Source of the DNA: Oxyruncus cristatus
Taxonomy: Eukaryota; Chordata; Aves; Passeriformes; Cotingidae
Assembly: GCA_013399855.1 (NCBI GenBank)
Contig: VXAY01002473.1
Coordinates: 1 to 64,000, forward strand
Direction of reading: 5' to 3'
DNA length: 64,000 nucleotides
The notes beneath the pieces are model-generated. The model had not been told where the DNA came from. It was given only the letters and a program-made list of their open reading frames with translations, and ran no database searches. Shown piece after piece: positions 10,933 through 22,350 of the stretch (the stretch's first letter is position 1; each line of letters starts with the position of its first letter). The position numbers and the translations under genes were made by a program.

Positions 10933-13900
10933 ATAATTTCTACCAATCTCACCTCCTTGTTTTCTCTTTACTTACAAGGTACCTATTCATAATGAGTGTA
11001 ATAATCCCACTGAAAGTGTGGATCATACTTTCTAAATGTTTTGTAATAGCTTGAAGCCACCATCAGCAGAAAGGAGCTGAGAGGCAATTTACAATAATTT
11101 GGTGTAGCATTAGGGAGCAAACCATCTGTGTGTGCAGCCAGTAGAGACAGGTCTGACTTCTTTCATTTAAAGCATCATATATCCTGCAAAGAAATTTCTG
11201 GACATGTTAATCGTTGTTTCCAGCAAAATTATTTTATGATGCATTAAATGATAGAAATTAACATTTTCCCATCAGCCCTCTAAATTCCCTGCTTCTTCAC
11301 AAAATACAGATTATGGTTTTATAAAACTATCTATAAAATTGAATTTTTGTTTACATAAATAGTTTGGTAGAGCTGGATACTTGGTTCTCTGCACTCCCAA
11401 GACTGATGCATGTTCACTTCTACCCAGCCCTTATTGTCCTCCCATTGAAATATGGGCCTACGTTCAAAACAATCACTTAATTTTATATTCTGAACACCAT
11501 GGCATTTTTTTTCTTCCACCCTCTTTTTCCCTGTACTATAATTATTTTGCATGGTTGGACAATAACTCAGTCTCAGTTTTTGAATCTTAAAGTTAACCAT
11601 CAGCTTTTAGTGGAGTATTATCATGAGTGATAAATATGGAAGATCTATTTTACATTGAAAATCCCTATAAATGTTCATTTATATTTTATATTTGAAATTA
11701 AGAGTAGGTAAAGATTGATTTTGAGGGAAAAGGAACAGAAAAAGGAACTGCAGAAAGTGGTAAAAACATTCAAAGCACCTATAAGAATTTAAAACACAAA
11801 GTAGACCAAGACTAACTCACAATTTTTGTCTAAATCAAAAAGAAAATTGTATTCTGAGATATTTTATATCCCTGTTGGAGAATAGAAGATACATATTGTG
11901 AAATCCTTTTCTCTTGTAAACTTCATTGAAAAATTATATATTTCCTGTATTTCATCACCTATTTTATATTGACCATAAACTTTCCTGCACACCTGGGAAA
12001 CAAGACACCTATTTTTCATTTTAATCTACGGATGGGTTCTATTTCCATTTGGGAAAAGCCAGCAAAGAACAAATATCTGTTTTCCATCACAAAAAACATA
12101 CTCTTTATTCTTCAGCAATCTGACTGCATCTAAATCCTCTCTATATGAAGGATCTGTTTCGGAGAAAGAGGTGGACATTTGCTTTTGGTTATACAGCTAT
12201 TTCAATAGCAGTAAAAATGCCTGGAATTTACAGAGCCAAAGTGAAGATACAATTTCTGAGACAGGCTTTAAAAAAGACAGAACAGGAGTTATACCATAGT
12301 CACAGATGTTAGTAGTAAATATTTAATTAGGGAAAAAATATTTTCGGTTCTCTGCCTTGTATTAAACGGCCTTACTCTAGTAAGGGTTCCCAACCAACTC
12401 TGAATAAACACTAGAAGAGAAAATTTTTAAAGAATTACGGAAGATGTTAGTAGATTGATACAATTGTTTTCCTGTCATATAGTTCTGCCACCACTTTGCA
12501 AAAGCAGCAGCCTAGATGAACAAACTGTGGCAATATGACTGCACCCAGTGACTGAAACTGGTCCACTGTAAAGCTCAAAATGATACATAGGCCTGGGGTA
12601 TCCCCAGACAACACCCTCTTTACTGAGCAACTAAGCTTAGCCAGCTGTAAGTTAAATATAATATTATCTAGTATATCAGACTACCTTTGATATTTTCTTG
12701 AGAACCCTGTAAAACATGTAGAAATAATTTAAACCTAAGGTTGTGTCACAGTGCTTCACAAATGTGAGATCTAAACCAAAATTTTCACTGGGAGCTATAG
12801 ACATAATGTTGGCTGCTACCAAGTTATTTCATCATTTTGAAGCCTTAAGCGAACGGTTGCAAATTTTGTGGAGGCTCGAAGGCAAGCATGTCACAACACA
12901 GAACATCCTTTCTACTAGGACATAACGTCAATAAAATCCATAAGAATAGATTTAGACTGGACTAAAGTGTAGATGTTATGACATAAACATTGCTGTCCTT
13001 ATTTCTACCTGTTTTTCAGATAATCTCCAAGGCATAAAATATGGATAATTCTTTGGACCAAAAAATATGATAAAGTCTTCCTAAAGAATCCATTATATAT
13101 AAAAAAAGTCAAACCAAAGTCTGGCAGCTAGACATTGCTAATGTTTAGGTTGTTAAATGCCAGATTTTTCAGCTTGAACTCATTTCTATTTTTAATGCAA
13201 CCTAGTGACTTCATGCTTATTGTAGTTCCACTTCTTTTATAAGTATTATACAAGAATGCTGCTAATACTGTTAATACTAATAAATATTGCATTTGGCTAC
13301 AACGGGAAATGCATCTCAGTGCACTAATTTACTCTCTGTGGGGGTATTTCCAATTTGATGATTCTTACTAATGTTAATGAAATGGCTAGATGGTATCCAG
13401 TGCAGAAGCTTGGCAAAAATGACAGCCTGCAGTAATGTACCCTTTCATTATATAAGTATGCTGTTAAATTTAAAATTGAAGCTCAAAGAGCTAACTAAGC
13501 TAATCATGATATTTGCAAAATTCTGAAGTTTTATCAGCCTCTTGGTTTCTTTGCTACATGGTCACCACACGAACCTCAGCTCTGTTGTTTTTCTTTGTTC
13601 ATCATGTTTTCACATAATAAGTTGTATGAAATTATTCTACCTCTAGTTGCTAAAAACAAATTTTAGCAATTGTGAAATGCACAGCATACCCATCTATACA
13701 AAGATAATACATAACAAGTATATATGTAGGTGTTAATGCATGAGATTTTTTAAAGAATTATGTACAAGTTACCAATACGTTTTTCTGCTAGTATCATGGT
13801 GCTGTTAGGGTTTGGTTTTTTCAATTTCTCAGTCCTCTGTCATCCAAATCTTTCACACACTGGTCTGGGAGTAGCAGTCCCTTACTTTATACTGAATTTT

Positions 13901-15140
13901 TGGATGCCTTTTGTTGCAGAAAAACATCAGTTTATAAAGGTACTTCTATTTGTTGTATGAAATGCCTATGGAAATACTGTAAAAGTCATGACACAGATAA
14001 TATATAAAATACTAGTGAGCTAATAGTATTATTACTATTTTTCCAATAGTAAACAAGAACAGCCTTTAATTTCTAAATACTTCTCATAGCTAAACAGAAG
14101 TATCTGCAGAAAGGCTTTGACCTGACAATCCTTGCTCTCATTGTGCTTCTGTCAGAACTAATATCTGACAGATTCAAGAAATGATCATGCTCTGACATTT
14201 GAGTACAGTCTCTGAGCTTCAAGCTATGCCTCTGAAATTCTTAGTTTTCTTTAAGCGACATATTAGTTGTACGACTTATCATTACACACATTTTAGAGCT
14301 GGTATATATTCTATATATTGTTGTTTAGTTGTAGGGTGTATACGCATTTATAGTTTCTCTAGAATATTGCCATCTTTCTTTGGAAAGAGACCACAGAAGT
14401 CTCACAGTCTCTCTGTGTGTAAAAGGAGGGCTTTGAAATTTATGGGCTAATGTGTACTGACTATTTTAAAACGTATTACAACAAACAAAAAAACCAGAGA
14501 GTCCAGAGATGGAAATTACCGATAGTATTAGAGAATACCTTTTGCATCTATACCTGTGAAATACCTGCCTCTGCACAGTTTGCTATCTACATTTTGGGGG
14601 TTTTTTTGGTTGGTTGGTTGATTGGTTAGTTGGTTAGTTTTGTGGGTTTTGTGGTTTTTTTTTTTGTTTTGTTTTGTTTCTGAAGATCTACCATTTTATT
14701 TGGGACCATGTTCCACATGCAAGGTAGTGAATTGTTGTGAGTTATCCTTTGTATGTCTCATATCCATATCCCTATTCATCTGAACTACTATTTTGTAATT
14801 GCATTCCTCTATACTGTTCTAATTTCATGTCAATTTTCGCAGGCTAAGCAATTCTCATATAAGTAGTTCTGAAGAATAACTGGCAACTTTACCCATGAGA
14901 TAGTGAAAAAAGCTTATCTTTAAAATTCCTTAGGGCAGAAGTTCTTTTTTTATCTAAGGTTTTCAGTGGCAAGTGGTAGAATCTAATCCACATCTGAGGT
15001 CCTATATAACGATGCAGTGCAAATTAAAAATTACTTAATAAAAGTAGCAGTGGGTAAGAACTTTCAAAGTGAATAGGTGTTTTACATAAGGTAGAAATTT
15101 TCCACCAAAATGTTTTTTTTCCTTGCTCTGAGGAAGTTTG
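10933..15140. other. Intergenic, no gene recognised
   Basis: Very AT-rich and free of recognisable elements apart from the GT tract at 14592-14679. A run of this kind without repeats can include conserved noncoding elements, but that cannot be judged from one sequence. Confidence 0.65.
14592..14679 (+). repeat. GT/T-rich low-complexity tract with GGTT repeats
   Basis: About seven GGTT/GATT/AGTT tetramers followed by TTTTG pentamers and an uninterrupted T run. The plus strand has almost no C. It is the complement in composition of the AC tract at 1-236. Confidence 0.85.
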
Positions 15141-16346
15141 ATCAGTGAATCACCGAATATGTTGAGATGGAAGGGAATCACAAGGATCATCAAAGCCCAG
15201 CTCCTAGCCCTGCACAGGACGATCCCCGAGAGACACACCATGTGCCTGAGAGTATTGTCCAAATGGTCCTTGAGCTCTGGCAGGCTGGGGGCTGTGACCA
15301 TTTCCCTGGGGAGTCTGTTCCTGTACCCAACCACCCTCTGGGTGAAGAATCTGTTTCTAATCTCTAACCCAAAACTCCCCCAACACAACTTCAGGCCATT
15401 TCCTTGGATCCTGTCACTGGTCACCACAGAGAAGAGATCGGTGTCTGCTCCTCCTCTTCCCATCACGAGGAAGACATAGACTGCAATGAGATTTCTCCTC
15501 AGTCTCCTCTTCTCCAGGCTGAACACACCAAGTGACCTAATCTGCTCCTCATACGGCTTCCCCTCAAGGCCCTTCACATCCTTCATTGCCCTTTGGATGC
15601 TTTCTAATAGCTTAATATCTGTGGGGCCCAAAACTGCCACAATATTCAAGGTGAGGCTGCCCCAGTGCAGAGCAGAGTAGGACAGTCCCCTCCCTCGACC
15701 AGCTGGCGATGCTTTGCCTGGTGCCCCCCAGGCCACAGTTGTCCCTCCTGGCTGCCAGGGCACTGCTGACTCAGATTCAACTTGCCATTGACCAAGACCC
15801 CCAGGTGCCTTTCCATGGCACTGCTTCCCAGCATCTCACTCCCCACTCCGTCTGTACATCCAGGGTTGCTCCATCCCAGGTGCAGAGCGCAGCACCTTCC
15901 CCTGTTTTACTTGATGTGGTTGGTTATTGTCCAGCCCTCTAATTTGTTCAGGTCTCTCTGCAGGGCCTCCCTGCCTTCTAGGGAGTCAACAGCTCCTCCC
16001 AGTTTTGTATCATCTGCAGACTTGCTTGCTATCCCTTCCAGTTCTGTGTCCAAGTCATTTATGAAGATGTTTCAGAGCACAGGGCCCGAGATGGAGCCCT
16101 GTGGAACCTCACTAGTGACAGGTCTCCAGTCTGATGTTTCCCTACTCACGGTTTCACTCTGTGCTCGACCTGTGAGCCAATTGCTAACCCAGCCCATGAT
16201 GTGTTTATCCATCTGTGCTGGACACTTTGTCCAGAAGGGTCCTGTGAGAGACAATATTGAAAACTTTACTGAAATACAAAAAGATTACATCAGCTGGCTT
16301 CCCTTGATCAGCTGGGTGGGTTACCTTGTCATAAAAGGAAATCATT
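15141..16346 (-). mobile_element. CR1 LINE fragment, 3' 1.2 kb (reverse transcriptase C-terminal part to 3' end)
   Basis: Minus-strand translation gives CR1 ORF2 blocks: near 16070-16230 NWLTGRAQSETV and SDWRPVTSEVPQGS (reverse transcriptase, the VPQGS block), then LTLNIVAVLGP, EEQIRSLGVFSLEKRRLRRN, GYRNRLPREMV and LPELKDHLDNTLRH. The 3' end has octamers ATTCGGTG and ATTCACTG (revcomp of 15143-15158). A 242-codon frame spans 15035-15763, so the 3' half is fairly intact, but the frame shifts before the reverse-transcriptase block and the 5' part of the LINE is missing. It is therefore not autonomous. CR1 elements move by target-primed reverse transcription in the nucleus and are the dominant bird retrotransposons. 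Confidence 0.95.
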
Positions 16347-18590
16347 GAGTGGTATTCAACCTACAGTATGCATAGCAGGATTATAGCAGAGTCTTTGCAT
16401 GTGTTGGTGTTATTATCCTGAGTGTTCTGCTGCAGTGCACAGAAGCCTACTCAGTGATGTTTGATTGGTGAAGCACAAAAATAGACATGGAGAATTACCA
16501 AAGTTCTAAATTCCAAGTTCTAAATTCTTACTTACAAAACCTGTAACTCAAAGTTAACAGTTACACTTTGACTCAGCAGTGACTCAACTGAATGATTCCT
16601 TTGAAGCAATACAGAACACATATATTAAGTATTTATGATACACTTATATTAAAAAAAGGGAAAGCACAACCATATATTGTGGATAAATGTATTGCATTCT
16701 ATCATTTACAAATAAGATGAAATATTAATTCTATTTGATCTCTGAGAAAAATTATAGACCATTATTCCTTTATAATTGTTCTTGCTATTCACAATCAGAA
16801 AAGTATGTCATTATATAATAGCAGCTAATTATTCATATTGCAAAGTAGATTTACTGGAAGATTTCTACAGTAGTTGCAGTGCAACAGTGGTTGGACAGAA
16901 CCAAATGTTGAATTATAAGATAAAACATACAGATAATCTATCCTTCTATCTGTCTTCTTAGGAGCTTATACCATGCGAATTCAAATGACACCTGAGCACT
17001 TACGAAAGGGTAAAATATCACAAAACACCAGTGGAAATGCACCGGACGCATCCACAACCAGGAGGATGCAGAGTAATTTCAGGCATGATTTTCTAATCAT
17101 ATAAAGAGGATCCTCTCCCTGTTAAATCTGTCCTTGCCAATCATAATGTGCTTCAGACCAAAATGAGTCAGACACCAGAAGTCCTTTCCACAACGCTCGC
17201 CTAAGAAAAAGGCTATCTGGTGCAAGAAAGAGAAAACTCAAATCCTCTGACAGTGCTGACCAGCAATGTTCTAGATGTGATCAGTCTAATGTTCACTCAT
17301 GTCATCTGATGACCCAGAATATTAGATATGTGTATATGATTTTCTATCTGTGGCAGCTATAGGCAAAGAGAATTCCTTTCTTTTAAGAGAATTAAAGTGC
17401 AGTGTATCTTTGCCAAGTTTTTGCCCTTTGTTTAATGGGATTGCAGGTCTAGTACCCTGCACAATGCAAAGCAGATGTTAGATCTCCTTTTCAGCTCAGG
17501 TCTGGCTTGCTGCAGATACTGCTGCTCTGCCCCTTCTTGGTAGCACAGTCTCCATCAGAAGGCTGGGAGTCCAACAGTGGGTTTCAGTGTCCCCTAGAAA
17601 TGAAGGCTTAACTTTTGGGATTATGCCTGAAGAGCCTGAGGAGAGGAACATCGACCTGTTTTGTGACAGAAAGAAGTTATTAGGGTCTCTAAGATGAGGA
17701 AGAGAGATAGAGAAAGAAATGGAAAAAGATGAAAGACAGATGTCTTGCAGTCACTACATGTAGAATAATTCACTGTTCTTCAGGTGAAAAACAGTGAAGT
17801 GATACTTAGGGTATCCAAAATCCAATGAACAAGTGAATCAATGAAAAAGTGAAACACTGCGAACCTTATCTCCCTCAAAGAAACTCTACATCTGAAAGCT
17901 CTGTCTTTTTAACTTCCCTCAACTGAGTTTTTTAAAGCAAATGACCAGTGGTTCTCTGAAGAACAGTAGGATATGTCGCCTTGTCAGATTCATAACCTTT
18001 CAAAGTTTCATTCATGAATACCTTGAAGCCTTTCTCCCTTGGGAACAAATAGAGCAAAACCAGAGCATAATGTCTTGCAGACATTGGCTGTCTAATGGAA
18101 ACCATTCAGTAACATCATCAATGACAGTATTGCACAGACTGCAGGGTCTTTCTCAATTCTCATTTAGACAAGGAGAATGCTACACGCTCACACTGCAGCG
18201 TATCTCTGGCAAGGCAGAGAGGAGCACCATACCTCTCTGCTACCAGCTATGACTTGGCAGGATACAGGCATACATTAAAGTACTTCCCCTCATCAAGTGC
18301 ATAGCTAAGGTGAAATTACATTTTTTAATAATATAAAAAGAAAGTCTTTGAAAAGGAAGACTTTGTGAATATCTGGCTCATTCATTATTTCTTCCCCTCC
18401 CCCCTCCCCAATGATAAATGATGTCAGGGCTTTTTCTGCACTAAGTAGTTTTTAATGTTCAGGTGATATTTAAAGAAAGCTTTTATTTTGAAGATGGCAC
18501 TTTTGGACAATCATGCATTTTCTTTAAAACTGAATATGACTATGCCTCAGTTTAATGAGACAGAAGTGTTTTGCTAAGGAGGATGACTTA
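16347..18590. other. Intergenic, no gene recognised
   Basis: Between the CR1 fragment and the LTR. A 103-codon frame at 17941-18252 (plus) has no recognisable match. Nothing else is supported. Confidence 0.6.
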
Positions 18591-19509
18591 TGAGGAAGAC
18601 CAAAATTCCTCCCTCTAAGCAATTGTAAATCCAAAATTAAGAGGCTCCAATTGAGAAAGTGTGGAGAAAGGAGAAAAATAACAGCCCTTTATTAAAGGAT
18701 ATATGTGTATTGGCAGAACAACAAAAGAACACAAAACAAAACCCCAACTGAACAACAATCCTATACCCAAAAATCTCCTTCAATAAAAAGTAAACGGTTC
18801 GGTTTGTGCTTTTTGGTGCAATTCTACCCACAGTCAGCAGGGGGCGCTGTTGGATCGCTGGAGGCGCAGAGCCTGCAGTGCTTGGGATTGGCCGATAGGG
18901 GGCGCTGTTGGGCTCTGGCAGTCACCATGTGGGAGCCGAATGGGAGCCCTTCCCTCCCCCTCTCTAGGAGGGGGGAAAAAGAAGAAAGAAGGGTTCTTCG
19001 CAAAGGGGGACTCATGGTGTCTGTGGCTGGCTGTGTGACTTCTTCCTTCACTGATGTGCAGAAAAAAACCACGGGAGCGGGGGAGGGAAAACAAAGGTGG
19101 CTCTCTCTCTTCCCAAATAGTTCCCAAATAGTTCCTTGGTGAAGTCCAAGCAGGTCCACCTGGGCAGAGTGGGGGCAGAAAACAGGGTGCCAGCAAGCCA
19201 GGCAGCCAGATTGAGAACAAAGCAGCCTCACAGCTTTTGAAACACATACCTTCCCTCTGTTCCCACAACCACGAATTGTGACTCATTCCACCCCCAACCC
19301 AGAGAGGGAAAAAAAAACAACAAAGAAAAGAGTCTCCTCTCTCCCCAGGGCCATCAGCCTGGAATGTCAATCTATTGGTCAGCTCTTTTGTGTCAGTCAA
19401 ATACCCAAGGCAAAACCAGCCTGCCCATTCAAACATCCCTCCCACACAGTGGGGCAGAGGGAAGGGAAAATTCCGTGTTTAGTTTTTTAGAACAGGTGAA
19501 CCCGTGACA
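18591..19509 (-). mobile_element. Probable solo LTR of an endogenous retrovirus (ERVL-like), minus orientation
   Basis: Read on the minus strand the block starts TGTCACGGGTTCACCTG (19509 downward), has a long GC-rich U3, then an AATAAA (18688-18693), a T-rich run, and a U5-like stretch with GGAGGGAATTTTGG, ending near TTCCTCA at 18591. This resembles avian ERVL LTRs as I remember them. Bases GACTT before 18591 and GACTA after 19509 could be a decayed 5-bp target duplication, though one base sits between the first and the LTR. No gag, pol or env reading frame flanks it on either side, so it looks like the recombined solo form. The family name and exact edges are inferred. A 203-codon frame inside it has no recognisable protein match. 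Confidence 0.62.
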
Positions 19510-21626
19510 GACTAGCATCCACAATATTGTTTTTTAAATTTGCTCAACATACAGTAATAGGAATAATATCAGGACTTTCTATGTTACAATGAATTAATGG
19601 TTAAAGTGTTCTAAAAGTTATTTTAGAAATTAATTCTGAGTACAAAATGTGCAGCTAGATTTCAGTTTCTGCATGTACAATACAACCTTTGAATTTATTT
19701 GTGGTGTCAGATCAGTCATTGCTTTTCAGGGAATTTAGATATAATGTTCTTATCAGCTTCTACATGGATGCCTGTACACTTTGAATACCTATAATACTAC
19801 CAGAACTACATCACCTGATGTACTCTGCTCTGATAAATAGGGTGCCAAGAAATTCTTCCAATTTATCTTGCCTCATCTTATCTGTGTATTTATCTATCCA
19901 TACTTATATATGGACCCTCTCACTGCTGTCTTAATGACAAGAATATTCCTTGGTAATAGGGATGACAGTCAAGCATCTATCGATTCTAATAATTGCTTCC
20001 AACCAGAAGAGGCTGAAAGGGCCAGGATACAGCTGCGTTTGAGTGAAAACAATGCTTAATATGCTCTTATTAATCGTAGACTAGACTTTGCTTTGTTCCT
20101 TATCCCACACCTATAAGGCAAAATTGGGGTAAGTGTAAGGATTAGTCCATGAATTCAATTTTCAGCAATTAATGAGTATCTAGAATCCTATCAAAGTACA
20201 GACACATTTCTGTTCAAGTGAATGGCTAGAAATTATAATTAATGATATTTATTTTACCATTATAAAGGAAAAGCATATTTTTGCAGCCAGAGATACAGAA
20301 TTGTTCAGTACAGCCGTATCACACTAAAGTTTTCTGTATGAGAAGCTGACCTCATAGACTTCTGTTATTTTACTTCTAGGCCTCTACTATGATGTTGTTG
20401 GGGGTGGAGGGGGAACAGGGAAAAGAAAGATTTTTCCTTCCTTATGGAAATAAAGCAAAATTGAGCTTCAGAAGCTTACCTGGATTATGTCTAATGGAAA
20501 CAATTCTGAACTGCTAGCAGTTGTGTTAATGGATCTACTCAATACTACAATCGACTTGTTAAATATGATTAACCTAAACAGCTCTCAGGTTGTCAGTGTC
20601 TGAATTAAATACTTCTGAAACATTCAGGAAATTTTTGGGTTTTTTTCTCAGGTGGGTAAAAGAAATTTATTCTGAGTCTAAAATAGCTTTATAATGCTGT
20701 TCTCTTGATGTATTGAACTACTGTTTGCATCCTAAGTAGCAAAATTCTGACAGATGAGAATTTGATTTACAGTCATACCTTTTGAAAACAAAGTAGTAGA
20801 GAAAAAGATGCCTTCAATTTCCCCTTTATTTCAGATTAGAATATTTAAAACATCTAATTCATTAATTTTAATGGTCTGAGTAGGAGGTTATGGTTTACTC
20901 CAGAAATAAAAGAGAAAATGAAGATTTTTTGAAAAATATATTCTTCTGACCTGGTAGAGTATAGAATAAAGGCTTTTTGATTTTCCTAGCTACTAACCCT
21001 AGTAGGGCAGATAGGATAATATGTGTTGTAAGGACAGGAGAGGCTTAATGTCTATCTGCAGAAAAAAATTCTTTTAAGAGGATGTTTGATAATTGAGGCT
21101 TCTTGAGTTTCTATATCTGTCCTTGAACTTGCTATAAGAAGACTGTGTGACTCATGTAGAGAAAATTTTTTTTTAAGGTGACTTTGTTTCTCTTCAGAAA
21201 GAACTCTTAAAGAAATTCTCCTTTTCCTTACATTTATTTCAGCCTAGACATTTCTAAAACTTACATTTAAATTGCCTACGAACTTGTTTTATTCTGGATT
21301 TGTAATAGGAAAACTAAGTATTACTAAACAAATGATGTTATCAAATGAAACTATTCCTTCACTGTTGTTCAACAGTCATGCAACAAAAAAGACCACTCTG
21401 AAGATAAAATCTGATGAACATGTGCTTGATTTGGTTCTTCAACTGCTTAGTTTATTTATTATTTTTCCAGTTTATTATAGCTATTTGAGCATTAAGATCT
21501 TCAAGTATTATTAATATTTAATATTTAATATCTAGAATTCTTGTAAAAATCTTGGGACAAAACCCCCAAAACAATTTTCATTTTAATTCTGTGCGGAGAC
21601 TTGCAATGCAAGTTGGTCAGTAGTCA
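19510..21626. other. Intergenic, no gene recognised
   Basis: AT-rich, with an AT-palindromic patch (TATTAATATTTAATATTTAA) near 21508 just before the CR1 fragment. No element or gene is seen. Confidence 0.6.
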
Positions 21627-22350
21627 GAAAATGGCTGAGGTTGCCAGGAACCTTTGGAGGTCTCCTAGTCCTGACTCCTGCTTGAGCAGGACCACTGAGA
21701 CCCAGTTGTCCAGGACCAAGCCCCGGCTTTTGAGCATCTCCAAAGATAGAGACTTCTCAACCTCCCTCAGCAACCTGTGCCAGTGCTCAGCTCACTCAGT
21801 GCTCACTGTCACAGTAAAAAATTTTTCGTGATATTCAAAGGGAACATCCTGGTTTCTTGTTTGTGCTCGTTGCCTCTGGTCCTGTCACTGGGCAACATAG
21901 GAAAGAAGTTGTCTTTTTGCACCATCCTTTCAGATATGTATATACATTGATGAGATCCCCTGAGCCTTCTTTTCTCCAGGCTGAACATTCACAGCACTTT
22001 CAGCCTTTCTTCCTAGGAGATATGCTTCTGTCCCTTCATCATCTTGGTGGTGCTTCACTGGAGTGTCTCCAGCATCTCCACGTTTGTCTAGTGATAATGA
22101 TCCTGGCACATACCAGAGTGCTCCAGATGTCTCCTCACCAGGGCTGAGCAGAGGGGCAGAATCATTTCACTGGACCCACTGGCAATGCTGCCCCTAATGC
22201 TGCCAGGATACCATTTGCCTTCTTTGCTCACTCATATTCAACTTCATGTCCACCAGGACCCCCAGGTCCTTTTCTGGGATTAGTTCTCCTCATGTGCAAG
22301 ACTTCACACTTTTCCAGTCAGCTTATTTGTCCAGCTTGTTGAGATCTTTC
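21627..22350 (-). mobile_element. CR1 LINE fragment, older subfamily, 3' region
   Basis: The plus strand shows the reverse complement of CR1 ORF2: GCTGAGGTTGCCAGGAACC, then CTCTGGTCCTGTCACTGGGC near 21875, TTGATGAGATCCCCTGAGCC near 21950, TCTCCAGGCTGAACATTC, CAGGGCTGAGCAGAGGGGC near 22140, and CCACCAGGACCCCCAGGTCC near 22250. Order and orientation fit one minus-strand insertion. Frames are broken by many stops and small gaps, and the tail octamers are not clear, so it looks older than the copy at 15141-16346. The left edge may begin a little before 21627 and the right edge may reach 22380. Confidence 0.92.

Noticed and set aside
15782..16348. 188-codon plus-strand frame
   Set aside because: Antisense shadow of the CR1 reverse-transcriptase region.
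18100..18250. Apparent similarity to 43580-43640 (GAGCACCA...CTCTG...ACCAGC)
   Set aside because: Only a single short block matches; not above chance by eye.
18834..19445. 203-codon minus-strand open frame in GC-rich DNA
   Set aside because: Lies inside the probable LTR U3. GC-rich DNA has few stops, and the peptide has no known motif.
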